A stretch of 64,000 nt of DNA from contig NZ_SHKK01000001.1 of assembly GCF_004217135.1 (NCBI RefSeq), positions 5,208,001 through 5,272,000 on the forward strand, in the 5' to 3' direction. Source of the stretch: Micromonospora violae. Its GTDB lineage: Bacteria; Actinomycetota; Actinomycetes; Mycobacteriales; Micromonosporaceae. A model generated the notes under the pieces. The model saw only the letters and a list, made by a program, of their open reading frames with translations. It searched no databases and was not told where the DNA came from. The first letter of the stretch is position 1. Each line of letters opens with the position of its first letter. Below are positions 34,002 through 44,300 of this stretch, in pieces. The translations under genes were made by a program, and so were the position numbers.

Positions 34002-34031
34002 GGGGGCGGTCCGCTTCGGCGGGCCGCCCCC
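34002..34031 (+). terminator. Rho-independent terminator of the MsiK-like gene
   Basis: GGGGGCGG (34002-34009) pairs with CCGCCCCC (34024-34031), and TCCGC-TTCG-GCGGG extends the stem around a stable TTCG tetraloop. A TTCGTCG tail follows 19 bases after the stop. Confidence 0.85.
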
Positions 34032-34152
34032 TTCGTCGTACCGGAGGCAGCCCTTCACCCTGTGGAGCTAGTGCGTAAGTGGCTCTGCGGGGTGATTCGG
34101 CACGGCTGGCCGTCCTCGTAGCGTCGCGGTGACCCCAACCGGAGGAGGCACC

Positions 34153-34752
34153 GTGCCCACCGATCTCGCCCAGCCCACCGCTCACCAGCCGAGCACGCGT
34201 TCCCGGTCGCACCGGTTGGTCCGCAGGACCGGCCGCAGCCTCGCCTACTGCGCGACGCTGATCCCGGTCGCCGTCCTCGCGCTGGTGACCACCCCGCTGG
34301 GCGGTGCCGGCGCCGCCGTCGCGCGCTGGCGAGCTCTGCGTACCGGACTGCTCGGGATGCCACCGACGGCCGTGCCCGACCGACGGCCCGGCGCTGTCGC
34401 GGTGCTCGGCCATGCGGTGCTCAGCCTGCTCGTGGGTCTGGTGGCCCTGCTGCCGCTCGGCGTCGAACTGCTGATGGTGCTGCGGGGCGTGCTGTACGGC
34501 GTGGTGGAGTCGGGACCGTACGACAATGCCTGGGGTGGTCCGACCCTGGCCGGCGCATGGCTGGCGCATTTCCTCATCGGCCTGCCGATAGCCGCCGCCG
34601 GGCTGGCCGCCCTGATCGGCATCGCCGCCGTGCACCAGCGGCTGACCCGACGCCTGGACGGCGAGCGTGGCCCGCTCTGGTTGTTTCCGACCGTGCTGCT
34701 GATGGCGCTCGCCGCGACGCTGCTCTTCATCGCGTGGACCCATCAGATCTGA
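34153..34752 (+). CDS. Putative membrane protein with sensor-like region
   Basis: A 199-residue protein from GTG 34153, with an excellent GGAGGAGG ribosome site. It has about four hydrophobic helices: YCATLIPVAVLALVTTPLGGAG, a middle pair (AVAVLGHAVLSLLVGLVALLPLG and FLIGLPIAAAGLAALIGIAAV), and a C-terminal LLMALAATLLFIAW. The N-terminal RRTGRSLAYCATLIPV resembles the sensor region that precedes histidine kinases in actinomycetes, but no kinase domain is attached and none is nearby. It may be the free sensor half or an unrelated membrane protein. Confidence 0.6.
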   Translation: MPTDLAQPTAHQPSTRSRSHRLVRRTGRSLAYCATLIPVAVLALVTTPLGGAGAAVARWRALRTGLLGMPPTAVPDRRPGAVAVLGHAVLSLLVGLVALLPLGVELLMVLRGVLYGVVESGPYDNAWGGPTLAGAWLAHFLIGLPIAAAGLAALIGIAAVHQRLTRRLDGERGPLWLFPTVLLMALAATLLFIAWTHQI

Positions 34753-34797
34753 CCACGAAGGCCCCCTCCCGCGCTCGACGGGAGGGGGCCTTCGTGG
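34753..34797. terminator. Strong bidirectional terminator
   Basis: CCACGAAGGCCCCCTCCCG (34753-34771) and its perfect complement (34779-34797) enclose a 7-base loop. The stem is 19 bp and serves both the membrane protein gene and the convergent rlmB gene. Confidence 0.9.
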
Positions 34798-34806
34798 GAC
34801 GTGCTG

Positions 34807-35937
34807 CTACTGCTCGACGGAGCGCCGGCGGGCGACCTCGGCCAGGGCGACCGCCGCCGCCACGCTGGCGTTGAGCGACTCGACCTCGGAGATCATCGGA
34901 ATGCTGACGGTCAGGTCGCAGGTCTCCCCGACCAGGCGGGAAAGACCGCGCCCTTCGGAACCGACCACCACCACCAGCGGACCGACCGCGGCCTCCAGGT
35001 TGTAGAGGTCGGTGTCGCCGTCGGCATCCAGGCCGACGACCATGAAGCCGGCGTCCCGGCACGCCTTCAACGACCGGGTCAGGTTGGTCACCTGGGCCAC
35101 GGGCACCCGCGCGGCCGCACCGGCGCTGGTCCGCCAGGCGGTCGCGGTGATCCCGGCGGCACGACGCTCGGGTACGAAGACACCCTGCGCGCCGAACGCG
35201 GCGGCCGACCGGATCACGGCGCCCAGGTTGCGCGGGTCGGTGACCCCGTCCAGCGCGACCAGCAGCGGGGCCTGCTGCTCCAGGGCAGCGGCGACCATGT
35301 CCTCGAACGGCTGGTACGCGAAGGGCGGCACCTGCAACCCGACACCCTGGTGCAGCACCCCGCCGGTCATCCGGTCCAACTCGGCGCGGCTGATCTCCAG
35401 GTTGGCGATGCCCCGGTCGGCGGCCGTCCGGATGATCTCGTTGATCCGGTCGTCCATGTCGATGCCCTGGGCGGTGTAGAGCGCCGTCGCCGGCACGTTG
35501 GCGCGCAGCGCCTCCAGCACCGGGTTACGCCCGACCAACAGCTCCGGGGCGTCCTTGGACGGGTTGGACTTGCGCCCCGGGGTGACCCGGGGGCCGGACC
35601 GCCCGGTGGGCTTGCCGCCCCGACCGCCGGTGGCACCCCGACCGGCCGGTACGCCCCGACCGCCGCCCCGACCCCAGGTGGTGTCCTTGCTGCCGGGCTG
35701 CCCGATCTTGGGGGCACGCCCCTCCTCGGCCGCCGCGCGGCGCTCCTTGTCCTGCTTCCAGGCGGTGCGCTGGGGCAGCTTCTCGGTGCCCGAGTAGCCC
35801 TTGTGCCACGGCCGCTCGTCCGCGGGCAGGGTACGGCCCCGCCCCGCCAACGAGTCCTTGTTCTTGCCGCCGCTGCCCTTGGGGGCACCTGCCTTCGACG
35901 TCAGTCGCCGGCCACGGCGCTGCGAGTTGCCGGCCAT
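34807..35937 (-). CDS. rlmB: 23S rRNA 2'-O-methyltransferase, TrmH/SpoU family (RlmB)
   Basis: A 376-residue protein. The first 130 residues are a basic, Gly- and Arg-rich extension (many GRG and SKDA segments), followed by the SpoU substrate-binding part and the knotted methyltransferase domain with its three motifs: [22 protein letters not shown] and [16 protein letters not shown]. It methylates a ribose in 23S rRNA, G2251 by analogy. The start overlaps the cysS stop (TGATG). The cysS-rlmB pair is a standard actinobacterial gene order, so the site assignment is supported by context; the long N-terminal extension is typical for high-GC actinomycetes. Confidence 0.9.
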   Translation of the reverse strand: MAGNSQRRGRRLTSKAGAPKGSGGKNKDSLAGRGRTLPADERPWHKGYSGTEKLPQRTAWKQDKERRAAAEEGRAPKIGQPGSKDTTWGRGGGRGVPAGRGATGGRGGKPTGRSGPRVTPGRKSNPSKDAPELLVGRNPVLEALRANVPATALYTAQGIDMDDRINEIIRTAADRGIANLEISRAELDRMTGGVLHQGVGLQVPPFAYQPFEDMVAAALEQQAPLLVALDGVTDPRNLGAVIRSAAAFGAQGVFVPERRAAGITATAWRTSAGAAARVPVAQVTNLTRSLKACRDAGFMVVGLDADGDTDLYNLEAAVGPLVVVVGSEGRGLSRLVGETCDLTVSIPMISEVESLNASVAAAVALAEVARRRSVEQ

Positions 35938-37352
35938 CAGTCCTGCTCTCCAATAGTCCAACGCGGGCCCTGGGGGGTGTCCTCGACCACCACGCCGGCC
36001 AGCTTGAGCTGGTCACGCACCGCGTCCGCGGCGGCCCAGTCCTTGCGGCCCCGAGCCTGCGCACGCTGCTCCAGGGCCAACGCGATCAGGGAGTCCACCA
36101 CGGCACGAAGATCGTCCGATCGGCCGCCACCGGTCCACGCCGGGTCGAGGGGGTCGATCCCGAGAATATCCAGCATTGCCCGCACCACGGGCAGCGTGGT
36201 GCGGACGGTCACATCATCGCCGACGCTCAGCGCGGTGTTGCCGTCCCGAATGTGCTGTTGCAGCACGGCCAGCGCGGCGGACGTGTTGAGGTCGTCGTTC
36301 ATCGCCGCGACGAAGCCGGCCGGCAACTCACCGAGCTGCCCGGCACCCACCCGCTCGGCCGCCCGCTGCACGAAACCCTCGATCCGCCGGTACGCGGTGG
36401 CCGCGTCGCGCAGCGAATCCTCCGAGTAGTCGATCACCGAGCGGTAGTGCGCGGCGGCGTAGTAGTAGCGCAGCTCCACCGGTCGCACCCCGAGCGAATC
36501 CACGTACGCCAAGCCCAGCGCGTTGCCGGCGGACTTGCCCATCTTGGCCCCGCCGATGCTCAGCAACCCGTGGTGCACCCAGTAGCGGGCGAACGGCAAC
36601 CCGGCCGCCTGGGACTGGGCGATCTCGTTCTCGTGGTGCGGGAACGTCAGATCCAGGCCGCCGCCGTGAATGTCGAACTCCGGGCCGAGATAGCGCCAGC
36701 ACATCGCCGAGCACTCGATGTGCCAACCCGGACGGCCCAGCCCCCACGGCGAGGGCCAGTAGGCGTCCGCCGGCTCGTCCGGCTTGGCACCCTTCCACAG
36801 CGCGAAGTCGCGCGGATCCCGCTTACCCCGATCCGGTGCGTCCCCGGCGGACTGCATGGCGTCCGGAGACTGACCCGACAGCGACCCGTACGCCGGCCAG
36901 GACGCCACATCGAAGTAGACATCGCCGGAGCCGTCACTCGCCGGGTACGCGTGCCCGTCGGCGATCAACTTCGTGATCAGCTCGTGCATCTCGGGGATGT
37001 GCCCCGTGGCACGCGGCTCATAGGTGGGCGGCAGCACGTTCAACGCCCGGTACGACTCAGCGAGCAACAACTCGTTGGCGTACGCGATCGACCAGAACGG
37101 TCGACCCTGGTCGCCCGCCTTGACCAGGATCTTGTCGTCGATGTCGGTCAGATTGCGAATGAAGGTGACCTCGTAGCCGGCGGCCAGCAGCCAGCGACGC
37201 AGGACGTCATAGTTGACGCCGGAGCGAAGGTGACCGATGTGCGGCGGGGCCTGAAGAGTGAGACCACACAGGTAGACCCCCACCTTGCCGGCTTCCCGCG
37301 GGACGAAGTCCCGCACCGAACGGGTGGCGGTGTCATACAGGCGTAGCGTCAC
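35937..37352 (-). CDS. cysS: Cysteinyl-tRNA synthetase
   Basis: A 471-residue class I synthetase. The HIGH motif PPHIGH lies at about 36-41, preceded by the zinc-ligand region CG at 29-30; IECSAMCW and the [11 protein letters not shown] zinc segment occur near 230-260. The KMSKS loop reads KMGKSAGN near 270, a conservative variant. It charges tRNA-Cys with cysteine in the cytoplasm. The start at ATG 37352 is the first in-frame start after the divergent IclR gene. The gene is essential unless a second copy exists elsewhere. Confidence 0.93.
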   Translation of the reverse strand: MTLRLYDTATRSVRDFVPREAGKVGVYLCGLTLQAPPHIGHLRSGVNYDVLRRWLLAAGYEVTFIRNLTDIDDKILVKAGDQGRPFWSIAYANELLLAESYRALNVLPPTYEPRATGHIPEMHELITKLIADGHAYPASDGSGDVYFDVASWPAYGSLSGQSPDAMQSAGDAPDRGKRDPRDFALWKGAKPDEPADAYWPSPWGLGRPGWHIECSAMCWRYLGPEFDIHGGGLDLTFPHHENEIAQSQAAGLPFARYWVHHGLLSIGGAKMGKSAGNALGLAYVDSLGVRPVELRYYYAAAHYRSVIDYSEDSLRDAATAYRRIEGFVQRAAERVGAGQLGELPAGFVAAMNDDLNTSAALAVLQQHIRDGNTALSVGDDVTVRTTLPVVRAMLDILGIDPLDPAWTGGGRSDDLRAVVDSLIALALEQRAQARGRKDWAAADAVRDQLKLAGVVVEDTPQGPRWTIGEQD

Positions 37353-37415
37353 CGTACAAGGGTAGCTGTCCGTGCCTGTCCGGGTCCGCCGGTGCCGGGT
37401 CGTACGCTGCCAGGC

Positions 37416-38363
<948 letters not shown>

Positions 38364-38415
38364 CCCTGTTCTGCCCCGCCCCGCCACGTCACGTCACCGT
38401 CTCCCCCGCCCGGCT

Positions 38416-38492
38416 TGATCGACTCGGGTTCGTGAAAGTCGCGGTATCCCAGCGCCAGGGACCGCCCGACTTTCAGAAGCGCGAGTGGATCA
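38416..38492. repeat. 77-bp palindromic element, copy 1
   Basis: Both ends pair: TGATCGACTCG at the left with CGAGTGGATCA at the right, and further in TGAAAGTCG with CGACTTTCA. The same element, inverted and slightly diverged, is found at 39824-39900 with exactly the same length. It has no coding sense and resembles REP or MITE sequences. Confidence 0.75.
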
Positions 38493-38656
38493 CCACCCGT
38501 CGGCGGCCCGAATAGCCCATCAGCCGGGCGATCCGGCCGGTGCAATAGCACGATCAGCAGGCGGATTCGTGGTTGTCCACAGGCTCGGCGACGTCCGCAG
38601 GTCGGGTTGTCCACAGGGGTACCGGTGGCCAATCGGTGGTCGGCAGGCTGCTCGGT

Positions 38657-39820
38657 ATGCCACCACGTCCGCATCGCCCCGATGCCCTGACCTGGCAGGT
38701 CTTCCGCGGCTCCGACGCTGTCCGGGACGGCCTGCTCACCGAACATCAGCTGCGCAACTCGGCCTGGGTGCGGTTGCGCCACGACATCTACGCCGATGCG
38801 CGGCTGGACCGGGACCACGCCCTCGCGTGTCGCGCCGCCCTCCTCCGGCTACCGCCCGGAGTGGTTGTCGGCGGTCCGTCGGCCGCCTACCTGCACGGGG
38901 TTCTACACGCCGCGAGCTTCACCGATGATGTGCACGTCCTCGTGCCCCGCTCGCTGCGGGTCGGCCCACAGCGCGGCCTCATCGTGCACGTCAACGCCAT
39001 CACCCCGCTCACCTCAAGAGACCTCCCAGAGTCGACCGCACCCGCACCAACGACACGACGAGCGCCGGACACAGGACGACTACCGGAAGCAGGCCGAGCG
39101 CGTGATGCAGCGCGGCCTACCGGAGCAGGGCGCCCACCCACCGGGGGCATGTCACCACGCCCCGCACGACAGCTGTCCCGCCCTGCGGCAGCGCCCGTCG
39201 GAGCAGGGGGCCTGGGGACGGCCCGTCGGAGCGATGGTTGGGTGTCGGCCAGCCCGGTCGGGGCCAGCGAGCGGGACGGCCCGATCCCCCGGTCCGATCC
39301 CGGGCGGGCCGCCTGGGAGACGGCTGTCTGGCTCGACCCCGTCCGGGCAGTCGCCATCGTCGACTCGCTGCTCGGGCAGGGGCTGACCGATCGCGACACC
39401 CTGGCCGCCCTGGCTGCCCGCAACGCGGACCGGCCCGGTGGACGACGAGCTCGTTGGATCTTCGACCTGGCCGAGGGCGGGGCAGAATCTCCGCCGGAGT
39501 CGCACCTACGCGTGCGGTTGGTGCTGGGTGGGCTACCGCGCCCGGTGGTTCAACATCCGGTACGCCTGCCCAGCGGCATTGTTCTGCACCCCGATCTGGC
39601 CTGGCCGCGATATCGGGTGGCGGTCGAGTACGACGGGAAGTGGCACTCCGACGCGGAGCAGCTGCACCGCGACCGCCGTCGACTGAATCAGCTGGTCGGC
39701 GAGGGTTGGCTGGTCCTGCACGTGACCAGTCGACGGCTGCACAGCGAGTTCCCGGCGGTGCTTCGGGAGGTACGCAACGCGTTGGTCAGCCGCGGCTGGC
39801 GACGGGGATCGCCCGCATGA
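38657..39820 (+). CDS. AbiEi-like/DUF559 (Vsr-fold) protein with an internal low-complexity insertion
   Basis: A 387-residue protein. The N-terminal helix-turn-helix part (RGSDAVRDGLLTEHQLRNSAWVRLRHDIYADA...) and HALACRAALLRLPPGVVVGGPSAAYLHGV match AbiEi-type antitoxin/regulator proteins. A Pro/Ala/Arg-rich block of about 90 residues follows (about 130-220) where relatives have a short link. The C-terminus (VAVEYDGKWHSDAEQLHRD, LVGEGWLVLHVTSRRL) is the DUF559 Vsr-like nuclease fold with the EYDG and H...D positions kept. It is common in actinomycetes; the biological role is not known. The start at ATG 38657 is well placed before the conserved N-terminus. Confidence 0.75.
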   Translation: MPPRPHRPDALTWQVFRGSDAVRDGLLTEHQLRNSAWVRLRHDIYADARLDRDHALACRAALLRLPPGVVVGGPSAAYLHGVLHAASFTDDVHVLVPRSLRVGPQRGLIVHVNAITPLTSRDLPESTAPAPTTRRAPDTGRLPEAGRARDAARPTGAGRPPTGGMSPRPARQLSRPAAAPVGAGGLGTARRSDGWVSASPVGASERDGPIPRSDPGRAAWETAVWLDPVRAVAIVDSLLGQGLTDRDTLAALAARNADRPGGRRARWIFDLAEGGAESPPESHLRVRLVLGGLPRPVVQHPVRLPSGIVLHPDLAWPRYRVAVEYDGKWHSDAEQLHRDRRRLNQLVGEGWLVLHVTSRRLHSEFPAVLREVRNALVSRGWRRGSPA

Positions 39821-39823
39821 CCA

Positions 39824-39900
39824 TGATCAACTCGGCTTCCTGCAAACCGGGCCATCCTTCAAGCCGGGACACCGCGTCTTCAAGGAAACCGAGTCGATCA
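39824..39900. repeat. 77-bp palindromic element, copy 2 (inverted)
   Basis: Ends TGATCAACTCGG and CCGAGTCGATCA form an imperfect inverted repeat. Reverse-complemented, its first half aligns with copy 1 at 38416 (TGATCGACTCGG...CGCGGTGTCCC). It lies 3 bases after the AbiEi/DUF559-like stop. Confidence 0.75.
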
Positions 39901-39910
39901 TGACCGGCTC

Positions 39911-39985
39911 AGCCCAGACGAGCGCAGCCCGCGCGAGCGCAGCCAAGGCGAGCGCAGCCCGCGCGAGCGCAGCCCAGGTGACGAC
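39911..39985. repeat. 15-bp tandem repeat downstream of the palindrome
   Basis: Four to five copies of AGCCCGCGCGAGCGC with small changes, in a non-coding gap. The rest of the gap 39986-40082 holds a terminator (40011-40040). Confidence 0.7.
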
Positions 39986-40010
39986 GAGGCGGCCAGCTCG
40001 GACGAGCACA

Positions 40011-40040
40011 GGGCCCGGTCGACGAGTGTCGACCGGGCCC
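40011..40040 (-). terminator. Terminator of the subtilisin-like gene
   Basis: GGGCCCGGTCGAC (40011-40023) and GTCGACCGGGCCC (40028-40040) form a perfect 13-bp stem with a 4-base loop, 43 bases past the minus-strand stop at 40083. Confidence 0.8.
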
Positions 40041-40082
40041 CGGGGGTGGTGGCGGTGGGCCACCTCCGTACTGCGATGTGCG

Positions 40083-41786
40083 TTACGGGCGGGCCTTCGG
40101 CTTGAGCGGGGTCTTCACCGCCGCGTAGGCGTCGACGATTCCGTAGCCGTAGAAGCCGTTGAAGTTGACCCCACCGGCGCAGTACGCGTCGTAGGTCTCG
40201 TCGCGGCCCTCGTTGCGGTACTGCTGGAGGCGCGGCTCCGGGCAGGCGTGCTCGGCGGCCGTGCGGTAGAGGTGCTGCTCAACCTGGTCCGGCGACATGC
40301 CGAAGCCGGTCCGACCCTGCGCCTTGCCGTACCGGCTGACGATCAGCGCGGCGACGCCGGCGGCGTGCGGGGACGCCATCGAGGTGCCCTGGAGGTAGGT
40401 GTAGTAGCCGCACTCACCGTTGGCCTTGCACTGCTTGAAGACGGAGTTCTCGAAGCCGGCGACGATGTTGCCGTCGGCGTCGACCGATCCCTCCTCCTGG
40501 AGCACATGCTTCGGGTACGTCGAGAGGATCATGTTGGCGTCGGTACGGAAGGTGTCGGTGCCGAAGCCATCCCGGAACCAACCACCCGGCGCGGCGACGG
40601 AGATCTGCTCGGTGCCGTAGTTGGAGAAGTCCGACTTCTTGCCGGACGGGCCGACCGACGACACACCGATCACGTGCGGGCCCTCGGTGGGCAGGTCCCA
40701 GCAGCTCTCGTTGTCGATCGGTCGGGGGTACGGGTCAGCGCCGTAGTCGGGGCTCGTGACGTCGGTACGCGGCGCGCCCAGGTCCTCGTTGTTGTTGCCG
40801 AGCGCACCGACGAGGGTCACGCCCTTGTTGTGCGCGAAGGTCAGCGCCCGCTTCATCGCCTTGATGATGGCCCGCTGCTCAGCCTGGTCCTCGGGCGAGT
40901 CGGCCGGGTTGGCGGTGCAGTTGTAGAGCCACGGGTCGACGTAGAACGACATGTTGACCACGTCGATCCCGGACCGGCCGGCGTAGACCAGGGCGTTGAC
41001 CACCGGGTCGAGGAAGAAGTAGCCGGAGTCCTGGCCACCCTTGAGTTCGACCAGCGAGACGTTCGGGGCGACGCCGGAGAGGCCGAAGCCGTTGGCTGCG
41101 GCACCGATGGTGCCGGCCACGTGGGTGCCGTGCCCGCCGTCGTCGGTGCCGACCGGGTCGAGGCAGCTCGGCACCTCGCAGGGGCCGTCCACGTCGGTCA
41201 GGTCGGGCGCGAAGTTGCGCGACAGCGACCAGTTGAAGTTCGGCGCGATGTCCGGGTTGCTGGCATCGACGCCGGTGTCCAGTACGCCGACGGTCACCCG
41301 GCGGTCACCCGCCTCGATCTTGCGGGCCTTGTCGGCCCGGATCATCTCCAGGCCCCACAGCTTGTCATCGAGCGGATCGAGCTTGGCACCCTTCTTGCCG
41401 CCAGCACCAGGACGGGCACCAGCACCGGGACGAGCGCCGGCCGTCAGGTGCTCCTGCTCGACCCGGTCCAGCTTCGGTTTGCGGCCGATGGCCTTCTGCT
41501 CGGCGGCACCGATCAGCGTCGGCGCGGCGGTCGCCCTGGCCGCGAAGTCGGCCCGGTCGCTACTGACCTGGAACATGCCGACCTCGTCGGACCGCGACAC
41601 CACAGTGCCGCCAGCCGCCTTGATAGCGGCGATGGCGGTGTCGGCGGCGACGCCGTCCTCGGCGACGACGGTGAAGGTGCGGGCGTTGCTCGGCGCGGCG
41701 TTGGCCGGCGCACCCAACCCCGCGGCCGTCAGTGCCAGTACCGCCGCGGTCGCGACGGTACGGGCGGTGAAGCGCTTGCTCACCAC
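40083..41786 (-). CDS. Secreted S8 (subtilisin-like) serine protease
   Basis: A 567-residue preproprotein. The signal peptide runs to about residue 30 (VLALTAAGLGAPANAA). An inhibitor-like propeptide follows (FTVVAEDGVAADTAIAAIKAAGG). The catalytic triad is intact: Asp in VGVLDTGVDAS (about 169), His in GHGTHVAGTIG (about 218) and Ser in GTSMASPHAAGVAAL (about 467). Two cysteine pairs (CEVPSCLD, KQCKANGECG) suggest disulfides. It has no C-terminal P-domain. It is exported and degrades extracellular protein. GTG 41786 (or the next codon, also GTG) follows a GAGAGG ribosome site. Confidence 0.92.
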   Translation of the reverse strand: MVSKRFTARTVATAAVLALTAAGLGAPANAAPSNARTFTVVAEDGVAADTAIAAIKAAGGTVVSRSDEVGMFQVSSDRADFAARATAAPTLIGAAEQKAIGRKPKLDRVEQEHLTAGARPGAGARPGAGGKKGAKLDPLDDKLWGLEMIRADKARKIEAGDRRVTVGVLDTGVDASNPDIAPNFNWSLSRNFAPDLTDVDGPCEVPSCLDPVGTDDGGHGTHVAGTIGAAANGFGLSGVAPNVSLVELKGGQDSGYFFLDPVVNALVYAGRSGIDVVNMSFYVDPWLYNCTANPADSPEDQAEQRAIIKAMKRALTFAHNKGVTLVGALGNNNEDLGAPRTDVTSPDYGADPYPRPIDNESCWDLPTEGPHVIGVSSVGPSGKKSDFSNYGTEQISVAAPGGWFRDGFGTDTFRTDANMILSTYPKHVLQEEGSVDADGNIVAGFENSVFKQCKANGECGYYTYLQGTSMASPHAAGVAALIVSRYGKAQGRTGFGMSPDQVEQHLYRTAAEHACPEPRLQQYRNEGRDETYDAYCAGGVNFNGFYGYGIVDAYAAVKTPLKPKARP

Positions 41787-41883
41787 ATCGGATCCTCTCG
41801 TTGAGGGACGTGGCAGCCATCACACAGCAAGGATCCAGATTGCGCCACCTGAACGCCCGTTATGGCCGTGAATCCCGTCAGTC

Positions 41884-42855
41884 TCACCGACCGTCGAGCG
41901 CCAATTCGGGCTCGGGTGGGGCTGGCGCGGGCGTCGAAGACGACGGTGACCCGCGCAGTTCGTCGAGGCGTACCAGGGCGACGCCGGCGACGATCAGCGC
42001 ACCGCCGAACAACTGCCAGCCGGTGGGCAGCTCGTTCAGGAAGAGCCAGGCGATCAGCACGGCGAAGAGCACTTCGGTCAGCCCGACGAACGACGAGAGT
42101 CGCGGGCCGAGGATCCGGGTGCCGGCGATACCGGTGAGGTAGGCGATGACGGCGGCCACCAGCGACAGTCCGGCGATGGGCACCAACCAGCTGGTGGGCT
42201 GCCCGGCGAAGGTGACCTCGCCGAAGGTGGCGTGCAGCGGCAGCAGGCCGGTCAGCCCGATGAGGAGCAGCACGGCCGCGCCGACGGCCATTCCACCGCT
42301 GGCCATGGCGACGGAGGGCAGCCGGGGGTCGACCCGGCCGGCAAGCACGAAGTAGCCGGCCAGGCCGAACGCCGCGCCCAGTCCCCAGAGCACGCCCACC
42401 GGGTGGAAGTCGGCGGTGCCGGCGAGGTCGAGCACGAACGCCAGCCCGGCCAGCGCGGCAACCGACCCGGCGATGGTGAGCCGGCGTGGTGGCTGCCCGT
42501 GTCGCAGCCACATCCAGACCACGACGAGGATGATGCCCAGGTACTCCAGCAGCAGCGCCACACCGACCGGCAGGTAGCGCACGGCGTTGAAGAAGCACAC
42601 CTGGGCCAGCGCCACCCCGAGGAGCCCGAACAGCCCGATGGCCGCCGCGTTGCTCGGCAGCACCTGCCACTTGTTGCGCAGGGACAGCAGGGCGGGGATC
42701 GCCAGGACGAGGGCGGCCACGCCGACCCGGGCGATCACCGCGGACTCGGCTGACCAGCCGGCTTCGATGAGCGACCGCGCGAAGGTGCCGGAGGTGGCGA
42801 AGGTGACTGCGGAGAGCAGCGCCAACCCGACGCCAGCAGCAGGTCGTGAGTGCAT
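41884..42855 (-). CDS. EamA-family (DMT superfamily) transporter
   Basis: A 323-residue membrane protein with about ten hydrophobic helices in two EamA repeats, for example VGLALLSAVTFATSGTFARSL at the start and GIAGTRILGPRLSSFVGLTEVLFAVLIAWLFLNELPT near the end. Family members export amino acids or other small metabolites. It is divergent from the CGNR regulator gene, with a 71-base gap, so that regulator is the likely controller. The tail of about 30 residues is Pro/Ala-rich and cytoplasmic. Confidence 0.9.
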   Translation of the reverse strand: MHSRPAAGVGLALLSAVTFATSGTFARSLIEAGWSAESAVIARVGVAALVLAIPALLSLRNKWQVLPSNAAAIGLFGLLGVALAQVCFFNAVRYLPVGVALLLEYLGIILVVVWMWLRHGQPPRRLTIAGSVAALAGLAFVLDLAGTADFHPVGVLWGLGAAFGLAGYFVLAGRVDPRLPSVAMASGGMAVGAAVLLLIGLTGLLPLHATFGEVTFAGQPTSWLVPIAGLSLVAAVIAYLTGIAGTRILGPRLSSFVGLTEVLFAVLIAWLFLNELPTGWQLFGGALIVAGVALVRLDELRGSPSSSTPAPAPPEPELALDGR

Positions 42856-42926
42856 GTCGCGCTCCTCGCAATGGGCGCCGTGTCATGGGCAAACTATCCT
42901 TGTGCTGATGACGCTAAGCGGAAGCC

Positions 42927-43487
42927 ATGACAGGAGTCAAGTTGCTATTCGCTCATGACACCGAGTGTTCGCTGATCGCCGCCGCGGCGCTGGTCAACAC
43001 CGCAGGTCGGGACGGCGAGTTGCTGCCCGACGTCGCGGCGCTGGACGTGTTCTTCGTCCGCCACGCCTATAGCGGCCGGCACGAGCACACTGACGCCGAG
43101 CTGCGCGCCGTCCGGGAGCTGCGGCCCGAACTGCGCCGCATCTGGCACGCCGAGCCGCCCGAGATCGTCGCGATCGTCAACGGCCTGCTGCTGGAACACA
43201 AGGCGCTGCCACAGCTCATCGAGCACGACGACGAGCCGTACCACCTGCACGCCGTGCCCCGCGACGCACCGCTGGCCACCCGGATGGCGGTGGAGGCCGC
43301 GATGGCGATGGCCGACCTGGTCCGCGCGGGCGAGCTGAGCCGGCTGCGGATCTGCGAATACCCGGACTGCAACAACGTGGTCGTCGACCTGTCCCGCAAC
43401 CGGTCCCGGCGGTTCTGCGAGGCCGGCTGCGGCAACCGTGCGGCGGTGACCGCCTACCGCGCCCGCCGCGCCGCCGGCCGCTCCTGA
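42927..43487 (+). CDS. ABATE/CGNR zinc-finger transcription regulator
   Basis: A 186-residue protein. The N-terminal stress-responsive ABATE-like part includes LLFAHDTECSLIAAAALVNT and LRPELRRIW; the C-terminal CGNR zinc finger has CEYPDCNNVVVD, RRFCEAGCGNRAAVTAYRAR. Such proteins regulate nearby transporter genes. The divergent EamA gene shares its promoter region. The 3' end overlaps the convergent GNAT gene by 34 bases. Confidence 0.92.
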   Translation: MTGVKLLFAHDTECSLIAAAALVNTAGRDGELLPDVAALDVFFVRHAYSGRHEHTDAELRAVRELRPELRRIWHAEPPEIVAIVNGLLLEHKALPQLIEHDDEPYHLHAVPRDAPLATRMAVEAAMAMADLVRAGELSRLRICEYPDCNNVVVDLSRNRSRRFCEAGCGNRAAVTAYRARRAAGRS

Positions 43488-44062
43488 CTGACGGTCGCCC
43501 ACTCCTCGGCCCGCACCTCGTACTCCACCTCACCCTGCTCGGTGCCCGGAATCGGGTCGTCCCACTCAAGGTGGAAGGTCCGCACGTAGTGCAGCCCGGC
43601 CTTCACCATCACCCGCCGGGACCGCTCGTTGACCGTCATCGTCTCGGCCCAGACCCGACGCACCCCGACGGTGTCGAAGGCGTACCGGACCAACGCCCGC
43701 GCACCCTCGGTGGCCAGCCCCCGCCCCCACGTCGAGCGGCGCAGCCGGTAGCCCAACTCGGCCTCGGTGCCGTCCTCCGACGGGTCGAGCGCGAACCAAC
43801 CCAGGAACTCGCCGGACTCCCGATCGTGCGCCGCCCACCGACCCAGGCCGGGATGCCTGTCGTACTGGGCCAACAACCTCGGCACCTGCTCGTCACGCAC
43901 GGTGGCCAGCGGGGTGGCGACGCCACCGGTGAGGAAGCGCATCACCTCGGGGTCGCTGTCCAACTCGACCAACGCGTCCACGTCGGCCATGGTCAGCCGC
44001 CGCAACCGCAGCCGCTCGGTCCCCGCCGGATACTCCGCCACAGGCCGGATCATCCGCCCCAC
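43454..44062 (-). CDS. GNAT-family N-acetyltransferase (RimJ/RimL-like)
   Basis: A 202-residue acetyltransferase. The N-terminal TERLRLRRLTMADVDALVELDSDPEVMRFLTGG strand-helix is typical of RimJ/RimL-like members. The acetyl-CoA loop is LRRSTWGRGLATEGARALV, and the last strand region is VWAETMTVNERSRRVMVKAGL. It would acetylate a protein N-terminus, an aminoglycoside or a small amine; which one is not visible. ATG 44053 (MIRPV) is an alternative start. It overlaps the CGNR gene tail. Confidence 0.85.
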   Translation of the reverse strand: MGRMIRPVAEYPAGTERLRLRRLTMADVDALVELDSDPEVMRFLTGGVATPLATVRDEQVPRLLAQYDRHPGLGRWAAHDRESGEFLGWFALDPSEDGTEAELGYRLRRSTWGRGLATEGARALVRYAFDTVGVRRVWAETMTVNERSRRVMVKAGLHYVRTFHLEWDDPIPGTEQGEVEYEVRAEEWATVSQERPAARRAR

Positions 44063-44117
44063 CCAAGGGCTCCGTCGAGCCGTTTACCCGACCGCCGTCG
44101 CGGGCGAGGCGGTCGCG

Positions 44118-44300
44118 TCAGCGCGGGGGCGCGGCCACGAAGAGCCGCCAGGAGTACGCGTCGACAACGAGCACGGGTCCGTCCGAGTCCTTGCTGTCTC
44201 GCACCCCGACCACACCCCCAAGATTCGTAGCCACCTCGACGCAGTTGTTGTCCTGGTTGCTGCGGCTGCTCTTGCGCCATCGAGCGTCGGTCAACTCCAC
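44118..44300 (-). CDS. DUF397 protein
   Basis: A 60-residue protein from GTG 44300 with the complete DUF397 signature: WRKSSRSNQDNNCVEVATN, VGVRDSKDSDGPVLVV. The start lies inside the last codons of the XRE-DUF5753 gene (10-base overlap), the standard pairing. DUF397 and XRE-DUF5753 partners form regulatory pairs in Streptomyces (BldB/WhiJ-type). Confidence 0.9.
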   Translation of the reverse strand: MELTDARWRKSSRSNQDNNCVEVATNLGGVVGVRDSKDSDGPVLVVDAYSWRLFVAAPPR

